Positions 32,654 through 42,390 of a stretch of DNA of 64,000 nucleotides are shown here, piece after piece; positions within the stretch are counted from its first letter, which is position 1, and every line of letters starts with the position of its first letter. This DNA is from Mesostigma viride (Eukaryota; Streptophyta; Mesostigmatophyceae; Mesostigmatales; Mesostigmataceae), in NCBI GenBank assembly GCA_009746045.1, contig RPFO01000156.1, positions 5,361,907 to 5,425,906 on the forward strand, in the 5' to 3' direction. The notes under the pieces are model-generated. The model was not told the origin of the DNA. It searched no databases and saw only the letters and a list, made by a program, of their open reading frames with translations. A program made the position numbers and the translations under genes.

Positions 32654-33124
32654 TCATGGCAACCCGGGCCGGTACGCGATGAGCTCCTCCTCAAATGCCG
32701 GCCACTGCATGCATGCTGAGGATCGAGGCCCCGGATCCCGTCGTCCGATGAGGGACAGACGATCCCAGGAGCCATCAGGCCACATGGCCAGGAACGCGGC
32801 CATGTACGCGGGCACCGTGAAGATGAGGGAGGCCACCCTCTTATCCACAGCACCACAGTGGTGCACCCGCATGTACTCCTCGCCAATCGCCAGCATCACC
32901 GCCGGAACCAACATCCAATCGACTTGGGGGAGGGGTGGACGGGAGAGCATCCAATCATCTGCCACCCCGGCCAGGAACCGAGCCGCGTTTGGCGCCAGCT
33001 TGGGTGGGATCACCTGGCGTTTCGTCCGGGCGACGTAATAGTCATAGCTCCGCACCTCCGGGCAATACATCGTCACGCCGTTGGAAATGACCGGCCAGAG
33101 CCCCCCCATGAAGCAACCTGTCAC
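32654..33124 (-). CDS. Hypothetical protein, 156 aa
   Basis: Intact frame from MTGCFMGGLWPVISNGVTM to EEELIAYRPGLP. It contains PPKLAPNAARFLAGVADDWM and VPAVMLAIGEEYMRVHHCG, and its composition looks like a folded protein rather than noise. The upstream frame (33128-33382, GFVLEFTPGPWPGFEDRGTY) may be an earlier part of the same ORF after a frame change. No family recognised; given the setting a retroelement gag is as likely as a host gene. Confidence 0.35.
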   Translation of the reverse strand: MTGCFMGGLWPVISNGVTMYCPEVRSYDYYVARTKRQVIPPKLAPNAARFLAGVADDWMLSRPPLPQVDWMLVPAVMLAIGEEYMRVHHCGAVDKRVASLIFTVPAYMAAFLAMWPDGSWDRLSLIGRRDPGPRSSACMQWPAFEEELIAYRPGLP

Positions 33125-33399
33125 GGCCTATAAGGAACGGGAGTTGTGGGTGCACGCGGATTTTAAGCGGTTCCCGGTATAGGTTCCGCGATCCTCGAAA
33201 CCCGGCCAGGGACCTGGTGTAAACTCCAGCACAAAGCCCTCGTATATTCCTGGGGAGGACGCGGCCGGGGAGTCACCACACCGGCCAGGTTCCAGTCGAA
33301 GACCTGCACCACGTACCTCCGTGCGGGGCTGCTGCCCTCCATAGGAATTTTTCACATTTGGGACCACGTCGGCGGCCAACAATGGCGGTCGGGTTCAAT

Positions 33400-34480
33400 G
33401 TGGCAGTGTAGAAAATGCCTCATGCAGATGGATTGGAGGGGCGCTTGGATAAGTAATTCCTCACATCTTGGTCAACATATATCCCATTATTTTTTGGTCG
33501 TGCAAATTAGTGGGCTTGATTTGCCATGAGAATTAGTAGAAAGATTTTCAGGGCACGTACGTGCGGCCAAATGCAGATTTCGGACTTGCGAATGCAATAT
33601 TTCGTCACAAGGGAAACTCTGTAGGATGCATAAGTTGTCGCTTCCTCTAACCATAGCTGGTATTAGTAGTTTTGAGGATAGCTACCGTCTACTTTTGCGA
33701 AATTTTGTGTAGAATTGAATATCACCCTGAATATGTGAAAAGGGGTGCGAAACCCGTCTGGTTCTTGCGTCACGCCCTGCATATCTTTGCCGGCAGATAA
33801 ATGGCTAATTAGACTTTGCCCGACCTTCCTATGCTGCCCAGCCTGCGGCAATGAGCCAGCAGGACACATGGCGTGCCCCAGATATCGCAAAAAGGTCGCT
33901 AATGGTGTTCTGGATGTGCGGTATGCGTGGGAAAAGCTGCGAAAAAACTGCTTATAATGCCTGTACAAACCTCTTTGCAGCAATTTTTCCCGTACGAGTT
34001 CATTTTCTATTGACGCCAAGCAACAAAGGAAAAGGGGGGCATCGCTTTTAAATAGTCGGCCAAACAGTTTGGAGTTGTGATGGGTCGGGCAGACGACCTT
34101 GCCCACGACACGATGGGCTCAAGCTTCGCATCTGCCGGCGCCAATAAAGAAGCGCAGATTAGGCGAGGTGAGCGAGCTATAGAGGGCCGAGAATCGTTGC
34201 TAATTAATGCAAGGCAGCTTCTGAAAGGGTAGAGAGCTGGATTATTAAGACTTTCTCAAGGGCATTGTGCTGTGATCATTGCCACCTTGTTCAGATATTT
34301 ACCCTTGCCTTTCTAGTTTAAAGACTGCTTTAAAGAGGGATAGGAGAACGTTGTTTGAACGTTGGCTCATTCATTTCTGCGAAGAAAGAGCCTTTTCAGT
34401 TGTTCACAACAAGATGGAAACTGCCACATGCAAATTACCCTGGCAATGCAAGTGACGCAAGGTGAGGTTATTCATGGCTA
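33400..34480. other. Intergenic, no gene recognised
   Basis: AT-rich unique sequence. The best frame is 147 codons on the - strand (33663-34106) with no recognisable motif. Confidence 0.4.
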
Positions 34481-35290
34481 AGATTGCCTTCATGCGCGAG
34501 TTGGGCAGCCAGGTGGCTGGCTGCATGGGCATGCACTGGCTGGCTAGGTGAGTGGAGCGTGTATGGGGGGGGGGTGTATGCATGGTGCGCAGACGTGCAA
34601 GCGCGAACGGGCGGGCACATGCCTGGTTGGTTTGGGTGTTGGGTGGTTAGGTGGTTAGGTGATTGGGTGGTTGGGTGGTTGCATGGGTGGTGGGTGCAGG
34701 TTAGGTGGTTGTGTGGCTGGGTGGTTGGTTAGTTGTTTAGTTGGTTGCCCAGGGAGTCTTGGGTGGGTGGCTCAGGCTAGATGCTTCAATGAATGCCTGG
34801 CTAGAGGTGCATGGGTTGGGCAGGTGGCTGGCTTAAGGTGAATGCCTAGGTAAGTGGCTGGCCAAGTAGCTAGGAGCTCAGGCAGTTGGAGAGGGTGGGT
34901 GGGTGCAGGGTGTTTGGGTGGCTGGTTATGGTGGGTGGATGAGTGCAAGGGTGGTTGGTATAGGTGGATGGCCAGGTGGCTGGGTGATTGACAGGCTTTG
35001 GGGACTTCTCTAAATATGGTTGACTTGTTGATCTTCTAAGTGCGTGACTGAAACACTTGCATGGGTTTGAGGGTGGTGGGCTAGTTAGTGCTTAATATGA
35101 TGGTTAGGGATGCGGGTGGGTGGGTTCATGGGTGGTGGGCCATCGGTGGACTCGGTGGCGGTGGATGCGTAGGTGACTAGAAGTTCGTGTGTGGGCGAAC
35201 GGGTGGGTAGATGGGTGGGTGGGCGCGCGCATATATATGAATGGCTCTGTAATGGCTCTGTAGTAATTATATTTTTAAAATATATATGAA

Positions 35291-35466
35291 TGGCTCTGTA
35301 TATAGGTTTATAGCTGAGCGTTTGCTTTGGTTTGAGTGATTTCACTCTGCTGCATGTAAGTAATTATATTTTTATAATATATATATTAAAAATATAATTA
35401 CTTACAACAGAGTGAAATCACTCAAACCAAAGCAAACGCCCAGCTATAAACCTATATACAGAGCCA
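35291..35466. repeat. Palindromic fold-back element, 176 bp
   Basis: Arms of about 82 bp are near-perfect reverse complements, from TGGCTCTGTATATAGG inward through AAACCAAAGCAAACG-type sequence to an AT-rich centre (AATTATATTTTTATAATATA). A partial extra left end (TGGCTCTGTA...AATTATATTTTTAAAATA) precedes it at 35241-35290. No TSD evident. Confidence 0.85.
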
Positions 35467-35519
35467 TGTCAAAGCTCTATACTACGATAAGACCAATGGA
35501 AACGCCTAACGGGAGGAAC

Positions 35520-35825
35520 CTAATAGCCCTGCTGCACCGCAAAATCAGCCCGCGTACGGCGGAGCATGATGTCAGCCATGGCCCGAGTCAGCGCCACCGA
35601 CAAGCGCTGACGCCAATATGACGTCCAGGTCCGCGCCGACCATGGGGCCCGCTGGCCCTCCAGGTCCAGCCGGTCCTCCCGGAGCCGGCAACACTCCTTG
35701 AAGAAGGCGGAGGTCAGGGGCCCCATGGCCCCAAACTCCTCCAGGACAAAGGGCACCACACGATGGTGCCCGACGTCGCATATATGAATGCGTGGATTGG
35801 TTTGTGGTTGGAATTGACTCACGTA
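35520..35825 (-). pseudogene. Retroelement C-terminal fragment
   Basis: A 100-codon frame with VVPFVLEEFGAMGPLTSAFF, KECCRLREDRLDLEGQ and WTSYWRQRLSVALTRAMADI. This arrangement (P-F-V-x-E-E-F-G, then a W-R-Q-R-L-S-V-A-L block) is one I associate with C-termini of RT-containing elements in green algae; it also matches the worse-preserved 29138-29477. Confidence 0.5.
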
Positions 35826-36196
35826 TCGCGAGTGAAGGGCTGTGCAGGTTGGGGGTGATCGAGGTGTGTGTATGGCTGGCTGAAAGAATGCATGTGTGGG
35901 TGGGTGAGTGGGTGGGTCAGTGGGTATAAGGGTGGGGGGGGAGGGAGTGGTTGAGTGGGTTAATGTGAGTGGGTGGGTCGAGAGTGGGAGGCCAGGTAGC
36001 GCACATTGGGCCAGCTGGCTGGGCGGTCAGGTGGTTGGGTGGCTGGCTATAATGGATGGGTGATTGCCTCCTTATTACATACTACTAGTTTGGGTGGGTT
36101 GCGCAGGTGGCTGGCTCGGTGGGTGGATGTCCCAGTGGGTTGGTAGGTGGCTCCGTGCCCGGGTGCACGAGTGGTTAGATAGGGTGGGTTAGTAAG

Positions 36197-36813
36197 AGTT
36201 GTGAGGGTAAGAATGCCACGAATTCCGCCATGGTTCTTGCAGGAAGTTGCCTTTATTAACAATCAGGAAACACAGACGTAAGTCACGTCACTTCCAAGAC
36301 TGCACGCAGCACAGACGACAGGGTCGCAGTGCCAAGAGAACGTGCACGCAAGAACTAGCGTCCCGGTGTGACCAAGTCACTCATATAGCTTACTAGGGAC
36401 GCGTCCAAGTATTCAGCTGCACTGTCACAGCTGAACTGTCAATCAATTGATTACACAGACTCTGGCACGCCTTTGGCGCGCAGATCTATCAATTGTCCAT
36501 ACGGCTAGTCCTGTGGACCTATCCGTACACTAGTCAGCATCAATTGTCTCATAGGTCCTGGCGCGCTACAGTGCGCCTACCTATCAATTGACCATCAAGT
36601 CCTGTACAAGTCCTGTCAACGTCCTGCGGACTATCAAAGTGACACTTGTACATCCTGTGTCCGTACGCGCCCACAGTGGCGCGCCGGGTACTGTCGGCAC
36701 AGCCTAGGAAACGTCATAACTTTTACGTTCCTTAACCAAATGAGGCGTTCAAGGTGCCGTTGGAAAGAGCGTAACAATCTCTATCCATCTAACGTAAATC
36801 CTTTACGTTAACT
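36197..36813 (-). repeat. 3' LTR of copia copy 1
   Basis: Begins AGTTGTGAGGGTAAG and ends CTTTACGTTAACT on the + strand, so the termini are AGTT...AACT, an inverted repeat, rather than TG...CA. Contains four ATCAATTG motifs (36430-36595), repeated AAGTCCTG motifs and a TATATGA TATA-like box in the - direction near 36383. Confidence 0.95.
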
Positions 36814-36818
36814 CCAAT

Positions 36819-36832
36819 CCCTTCTTTTCTTT
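36819..36832 (-). other. Polypurine tract of copia copy 1
   Basis: On the - strand AAAGAAAAGAAGGG, followed by ATTGG and then the LTR end AGTT. It is the primer site for plus-strand synthesis in LTR retrotransposons. The same tract is at 54280-54293 in copy 2. Confidence 0.7.
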
Positions 36833-37761
36833 AGGGTCACATCCCCTGCCAGGGACCCTTGAAGTAGCTTGAAATGTCCTTCACTCCAGCTTGAAGCTTG
36901 AACAGATGTCTTTAATGGCCAATGCCATTCCCCCAGCCCTTTCTTTTAAGGAACTGGAAAAGAAACAGATCTGCCACAGGGAAAACCATTTCATGAGAAA
37001 TGGAGAAAACCTATGGAAGTGGCATTACAGAGTACCACCAGATATTAGAAGCACACAAAATTAAATACATACAGGTTAATTCTATGAGGTCTTCTCCAGG
37101 AATTAATCCCATCACCTCGGTAGAGCCTCCAGTACAATGACCTTCTGGCGGTGAGTTACATTAATCCCAGATACTAATCCCATAAAACCCAGTACATATT
37201 CAATATAAGTACAATAAATCCATGACAATTAAAATACCACTTGACAAAGTAAGGCGTATTACAATAGTTTGCCTGTCATTCTCTCAACAGGGGTCTATTG
37301 GCGCCCGTCTTACGGCGCCCGTCTACTTGCCAGATGGTAAACTGCCACAGCAAACAAATGACAAAATGAAACACATAGGCAACAATTAAATCCTGCCCTG
37401 GGGAACTAGGGAAGTCTGAACAGGCAAACACCTGAACAGGCCAGCTTGTAGAAACATAATACCAGGGAATCGAACCCCGCCCTATAAACCCCAGAATAAA
37501 GGTTCCCAGACCATTGTGAGAGGTATGTACAAATATACATTTCTTTTAAAATAGAATACATGGTCTGTAATGGACCTGTCAACCTTGTGTAGTCAACAGC
37601 ATGAACCCCAGCCAAAACCTGGCTGTATCCTGATTAAAATCAGAGTGAGTGTACCATGGTCCATGAGCCTTAGTACAGACTAAAATACAGGTATTATGCC
37701 AGTCACAATGCTGACACTACCACACAATCTGCTCTCCAATGCCCTATAACCATGCACCAGC

Positions 37762-40700
37762 TTAGACAGCTTGCTGAGATGGGTCCATCAGAGACTGAAG
37801 AACCTTGTATTGCACTGCTGCCTTCTGCACTAGCTTGGTCAAAGCATCAGCAGGATTGTCAACCCCAGGGATATGCTCAATATTGGCCAAGGAGGACAAC
37901 TCCTTAAGAAGGAGATAATCCAAGTCCCTACTTCTGGCCATCTGCCTGTGCACAAACTGCACCATCCCCATGGAGTCTGTTTTTAGAAGAGTGGTAACCT
38001 GAAGTGGCCAAGGAGTGTTAGAAGTCATCTGATGAAGCAACTCCTTCAGATAAAGGCTTGTGTGAATGCCTTCACAAATAGCCCTGCATTCTGCCACATC
38101 ACTGCTGACAGCCACCCGTTTGTGCAGGCGACTAAACCAGCTCACCAAACTCCCCAGGCCTTCCTGTCTGAGCACAAAGAGCCCTGCAGCCCTGCCCCTG
38201 ACCTTGGAGACCTGCCTGCTGTCCATTGAGCTATCCACATACAGCTCCATGCAAATGGGTTGTGATAAATCCACTGCAGACAACAGAATGCCAGATGAAG
38301 CCCTGACCTGATCAGCCACCTTGGCAGACCCTAGCTCCACCAGCATGTCATCAGGCAACCTGGCTATGACCATAAGGTCTGGCCTGGAAATGCCTGCCAC
38401 CCAAGCAACCATGCCCCTCACCATGGGACACAGTGCCTGTGTGATGGTTGGAGGAAGCTTGCTAATGAGGGTCTCTTGATAGTCATTGCCCCCCACCAGC
38501 AGCATACGCCACTCCCCTCCCTTCTTCACCAGTGTGGCCTCCATGCCCACAAACAGCAGAGGCTCATTCTCCACCTGCCATTGCTCCCTACCCAGAGGAA
38601 ACTTGGACTTAATGATGGTGATCAGCTCCTTAAGCCACGACGTGGGAGCTATCAGATGTAGGTCATCCCCGTGCAGCGAAGCATACACTGGCAGGCCTTC
38701 CCATTGCCCCAGAAACAGACAGGGGTCTACAGGAGAGACCTTCAAGTTGCAATGCTCCTTCAGGAAACGGTTGAGAGTCTCCCTCCAGATTATTGGACTT
38801 GACCTCAGGCCCTCCAGGCCCTTGAGGATTTTAAGGAACTCCGTGTGGATGTCCCTTTTCCATACAGCAGGCACCCTAACATAGAAAGGCGTCTTGCCCT
38901 CCCACTTTTCCTGTGCCACATCTGCATCACCCTCCAGAAATGCCCTCTTGAAGTCTATCACCACTGAGCCATAGTCCAAGCCCTTGTTGAGAAGGCCTAG
39001 AAAGACACACAGCAGCAGCCTCCAAGTATCATGCAGCATGCCAGGGGTATACAACTCCTCAGCAGTGCACTCACCAGTACCCTTGAACTCATTCAGCACT
39101 GGCCTGACATGTGGTACCTTGACCCCGTCCACCTCCTTCATCTTGATGACAAACTTGAGCTTGAGTAGACGTCGTGCAGGAGGCAGGTCATTGACAGGTT
39201 CCACGCATTTCTTGGAGATCCAGTCCTCCCCAGATTTAATCAGACCCAGTGTGACCTGGGGACACATAATGGGAGAGGACATGAGCTTCACCAGGCCTTG
39301 GTAGTTGATAGGGCTGTGTCCAGCAAGTGAGTGAGGACCAATGCCCAAACTGCTTGGATGACTAGCAGCTGGCAGTATGAGGTCATCAACCAAGGGCTCC
39401 TGCCCCTGGCACACTTGCACACGCTTAACCGTCCTGGTTACTGCACGTGATAGGTGAGTGGTCCTGAAATTAATCAGTGGGACCTGACCAGCCCCTTCCT
39501 TAGTCAGGAGAGAGGACGTGATCACTACCCCATCCTGGCATAGGAAATTCTGCCCCAGAAGAGCAGGTCCTTGATAGCCCTCCAAGACACAAAAAGCAGT
39601 GTCCTGTCCAAGGATAGGAATGAATACCTCACCCAGTACCTTCACGTGTACCCCGCCACTGAAGTCAGACACAAACTGATAGCTGGGTTCAGACATGCTG
39701 TACCCTGCTGCAGCCCTGGTCCCAATAATGGAGACCTGAGAATTAGTGTCTACCTCTAAGGCAGTGTCCAGCCCCAGATTGCCATGCCACCTGAGCTTGG
39801 CTACCTTGGGCTGCTTCTTGGCCCTTTGTAGAGCCCCAATCAATCCAGCCAAACTTGTCCCCCTGGGCTTGGTTAGTGCCTTGGGCTTGACAGTTGACTC
39901 CCCAGCTGTTGACCTTGCAGCCTGTTCAACAAGTACCTCTGCAACCTGGCCAGGGCTGACAGATTCCCCTGCAACAGATGTGGTCGTTGCGTCAGTGATG
40001 TCACCTGGGACCTGAAAATCCTGCAGATCCTGTGAGCCTTGTGCCTGACTGCCCTCATTCATCAGGTTAGGCTTGACATATGACCAACTCAGCCGGTGTA
40101 CATGCTTTGGTTCGTCCTCCATGCTGACCAAGCATGCGTGGCTAGCTTCATCAACCTGGGTAACCACCCCAGGACTCCAGCTACCACGTTTGCCATAAAG
40201 GCTAGGTTCCTTCCAAGCTAGGACCTTCTGACCCACTTGTGGCTCCAGCATCTTCCAACCCCGGTCCTTCTCCCTCAGCTTGGCAAAGGTGACATGTGCA
40301 GCATGTTTCCAGCCCTCCAGCACATGTGGTGGGCACAGGCCATGATATAGACCCATTGGGCTGACAGCAACTCCATCATAGTAGAAGTTAACCCTGCTGT
40401 TCAGCTGCTGCTCCACGTTCCTCAGCCATGCACTCCTGACAAGTGCAGGTGCAGACAAGGGTACCCAGTCTTCAGAGATGATCAATTTCTTGACCTCCTG
40501 GATTGCCCTCTCGATAGCACCCTGCTGCCCATGAGCCTCCCTAGGTGTAACCAGCAACTCAGGAAGGGTAGGATCACCCTTGAGATGCTGAAACTGCATG
40601 TCCACCTGGATCCTTGTGGTAGGAAACTTGGCTCTTACATTCTGCAGGGCAGCCAGCAAGTACCTGTTCTTCATAGAAGGTAAATGCTCCAGCACCTTGT

Positions 40701-41247
40701 ATTTCGTGTACCTGTCCACGCACACCAACAGTTGCATGCCCCTGATGTGTTGGATATCACACTGCAGATCACCAATGCTCTGAGGTAGAGCTTTGGCATG
40801 TGATTTCCTGGGCTTGTTGGAGGACAACTGGCACTTACACCGTGAGGCAGCTTGCTGACACGCCTTAAGAAGGGGTGCCCTGCCCATACGGAAGGCAAAG
40901 TTGTTTGACAGAGAAGTGGCATGCCCAAACATGTTGTGGATTCGGGCACCCAACTCCTGGTACACAGAGGAAGCAGTCCCTGGCACAGTCAGGACTGTGC
41001 TGTCAGGTTGTCCAGCATCACCATGCTGACTTCCATCCTGTTCTGACTCAGAGCCTGAGTCACCCTGCTCATGCCCAACACCTGGACCGCCAGCAGGGAC
41101 CACATGCATACCACCAGAGGCCTTCACACCCCTCTGTGGTTGTACATTGGTTTCTCTCAAAATGAGAGGTCCACCCTCGTGCCCAGCACGAGGATGCATA
41201 GGGTCAGACATACTTACAGCTGCATCAGCTGTCAAGGACGTCTTCAT
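37762..41247 (-). CDS. pol: Copia-type Pol: integrase, retropepsin-like, reverse transcriptase, RNase H
   Basis: 1161 residues. Residues 100-145 hold the HHCC zinc site (H104, H109, C130-C139). The integrase core has D164, D216 and E246 (D-D-30-E, shorter than the usual D-D-35-E), and 335-393 is a C-terminal beta-barrel-like segment (VGQKVLAWKEPS, VHRLSWSYVKP). Residues 490-570 form a retropepsin-like domain with LEVDTNSQVSIIGT (D500-T501-N502) and PALLGQNFL. RT spans about 690-905 with VVIDFKRAFLEGD (D765) and YASLHGDDLHLI (D861, D862). RNase H has YVDSS (D1005), DVAECRA (E1053) and KTDSMG (D1091), followed by the copia hallmark NPADALTK. Placing integrase before protease departs from the copia order PR-IN-RT-RH. 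The frame is open upstream to the gag UGA, so the AUG at 41247 may not be the true start of the Pol part. Confidence 0.95.
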   Translation of the reverse strand: MKTSLTADAAVSMSDPMHPRAGHEGGPLILRETNVQPQRGVKASGGMHVVPAGGPGVGHEQGDSGSESEQDGSQHGDAGQPDSTVLTVPGTASSVYQELGARIHNMFGHATSLSNNFAFRMGRAPLLKACQQAASRCKCQLSSNKPRKSHAKALPQSIGDLQCDIQHIRGMQLLVCVDRYTKYKVLEHLPSMKNRYLLAALQNVRAKFPTTRIQVDMQFQHLKGDPTLPELLVTPREAHGQQGAIERAIQEVKKLIISEDWVPLSAPALVRSAWLRNVEQQLNSRVNFYYDGVAVSPMGLYHGLCPPHVLEGWKHAAHVTFAKLREKDRGWKMLEPQVGQKVLAWKEPSLYGKRGSWSPGVVTQVDEASHACLVSMEDEPKHVHRLSWSYVKPNLMNEGSQAQGSQDLQDFQVPGDITDATTTSVAGESVSPGQVAEVLVEQAARSTAGESTVKPKALTKPRGTSLAGLIGALQRAKKQPKVAKLRWHGNLGLDTALEVDTNSQVSIIGTRAAAGYSMSEPSYQFVSDFSGGVHVKVLGEVFIPILGQDTAFCVLEGYQGPALLGQNFLCQDGVVITSSLLTKEGAGQVPLINFRTTHLSRAVTRTVKRVQVCQGQEPLVDDLILPAASHPSSLGIGPHSLAGHSPINYQGLVKLMSSPIMCPQVTLGLIKSGEDWISKKCVEPVNDLPPARRLLKLKFVIKMKEVDGVKVPHVRPVLNEFKGTGECTAEELYTPGMLHDTWRLLLCVFLGLLNKGLDYGSVVIDFKRAFLEGDADVAQEKWEGKTPFYVRVPAVWKRDIHTEFLKILKGLEGLRSSPIIWRETLNRFLKEHCNLKVSPVDPCLFLGQWEGLPVYASLHGDDLHLIAPTSWLKELITIIKSKFPLGREQWQVENEPLLFVGMEATLVKKGGEWRMLLVGGNDYQETLISKLPPTITQALCPMVRGMVAWVAGISRPDLMVIARLPDDMLVELGSAKVADQVRASSGILLSAVDLSQPICMELYVDSSMDSRQVSKVRGRAAGLFVLRQEGLGSLVSWFSRLHKRVAVSSDVAECRAICEGIHTSLYLKELLHQMTSNTPWPLQVTTLLKTDSMGMVQFVHRQMARSRDLDYLLLKELSSLANIEHIPGVDNPADALTKLVQKAAVQYKVLQSLMDPSQQAV

Positions 41248-41388
41248 AGGAACCTGTACCTCTCCAGGTGACCTGGGGCCACACTGAACCTGGAGATCAC
41301 CCTCTTGTTGCCCAGATATAAAATCTGCATTGGAGCACCTGGCCTCCCCCTTGGGTGAATTAAGGTGTGTAGGGGTTGCCTCAGACAG

Positions 41389-42219
41389 TCACTGCTCCTT
41401 GTTGTCTTCTTGCTGACTGCCCTTTGAAGGCTGGCCTGCCTGGGACTTGTTGTTGTTCTTCTTGTTGTTGTTGTTATTCTTGTTGCTGCCCTGGCCCTGG
41501 GACTTCTTGAAGCTGGGACACTCCTTCTTGATGTGCCCCCACCCCTTGCACAGGTAGCATTGTATCTTGGACTTGCCCTGGCCACTGCCCCCATTGTCAG
41601 ACGCGTTGCCCTGCTTGGGCTGACCACCCACCCGCCTGAACACCGACTTGGAGTGTGACCTCCTGTCAGAATCAGGTGAATGATCTCCCTTGCGCTTGTG
41701 ATGGTTGCCCCTACGCCCTCCTTGGCTTCGGTCAGCCTCAGACGTCTTGGAGCCACCCTGGGTACGCCCGCCTGCCTGGGTAGCCTTCACTGCTGGCACT
41801 CCACCCTCAAACAGCTCCTCCAGCTCAGCCACGTACAGTGCCCAGGCCTTATTGGCCTTTTTGCACTCCCTGGTTAGGTCCTTAATCTGGTCAGTACACT
41901 TGCCAAAAGTGCTACTGCCTATCCAGATTTGATAGTAATTTGTACCACCGTACAAGCTAGGGAACCCTTCCAATCCCTCCACAAACTCTTCAGCCTGCTT
42001 AGGCTTGGAGTCTGAGGTTACAGGCTGCAACTGATTGACAATTAAAAGACCCTGTGTGGTAAGATCAAAGCCATGAATAGCTTGTGCATTATTATTATTG
42101 TGAGGAAGGTTGGTAATCTCTCCGGTAAGCCCCACGTCATCTACGTGAGCGGTTCCACTACCAGCACCCCCATTATTATTCCCACTGGCTGGACCCTTGC
42201 TACGGCGTCCCTCAGCCAT
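41389..42219 (-). CDS. gag: Gag with CCHC zinc knuckle (internally deleted)
   Basis: 276 residues. The N-terminal about 160 residues have low-complexity NNN and a YYQIWIGSSTFGKCTDQIKD region; the C-terminal half is basic (GGRRGNHHKRKGDHSPDSDR) and has one zinc knuckle, CYLCKGWGHIKKEC, then Lys/Asn-rich sequence. It packages the RNA. Copy 2 has about 94 more codons at the ELEELFEGG junction (with WQDKYQGWEVKGDLIQNF, NVADNIALTNWLKVSGLDK), so this Gag lost part of its capsid-like region. It ends CAG-UGA-CUG in the same frame as pol. Confidence 0.9.
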   Translation of the reverse strand: MAEGRRSKGPASGNNNGGAGSGTAHVDDVGLTGEITNLPHNNNNAQAIHGFDLTTQGLLIVNQLQPVTSDSKPKQAEEFVEGLEGFPSLYGGTNYYQIWIGSSTFGKCTDQIKDLTRECKKANKAWALYVAELEELFEGGVPAVKATQAGGRTQGGSKTSEADRSQGGRRGNHHKRKGDHSPDSDRRSHSKSVFRRVGGQPKQGNASDNGGSGQGKSKIQCYLCKGWGHIKKECPSFKKSQGQGSNKNNNNNKKNNNKSQAGQPSKGSQQEDNKEQ

Positions 42220-42390
42220 CCTGCACTACCAGCTATTCAAAGAACACCTTAACAAAGCAGCAGAAAATATGTACAAAATTTTTGTGTCGCCACTGCCGCC
42301 TGCGCCGGTGTCGCTGCCGCCCCGCGAAATGCCGCTGAAAATTCGACAAAAAAAAATGTCGACGAGTACTGCAGAAGAAAATTAGGCCGA

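Larger units (their letters stand above)
34484..36191. repeat. GGTTGGGTGG-type low-complexity region
   Basis: Degenerate G/T-rich DNA built from GGTTGGGTGG, GGTGGGTGG and GTGGCTGG. It continues on the other side of the copia element at 43743-43900, so the element inserted into it. Interrupted by a palindrome (35291-35466) and a retroelement fragment (35520-35825). Confidence 0.8.

Noticed and set aside
37406-37615. 69-codon ORF between pol and 3' LTR, present in both copia copies (54869-55078)
   Set aside because: Conserved only as far as the whole element is; short, no motif, and no evidence that it is an env-like gene.
38032-41271. Several 60-130-codon + strand ORFs across copia pol
   Set aside because: Antisense shadows of pol; they recur in copy 2 only because the nucleotide sequence does.
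42298-42312. D-T-G-A-G reading in the spacer between ORF0 and gag (and H-T-G-A-G near the end of ORF0) as a hidden protease
   Set aside because: The spacer has stops in copy 1 and a different A-run length in copy 2, so it is not conserved coding; no other retropepsin features surround either motif.
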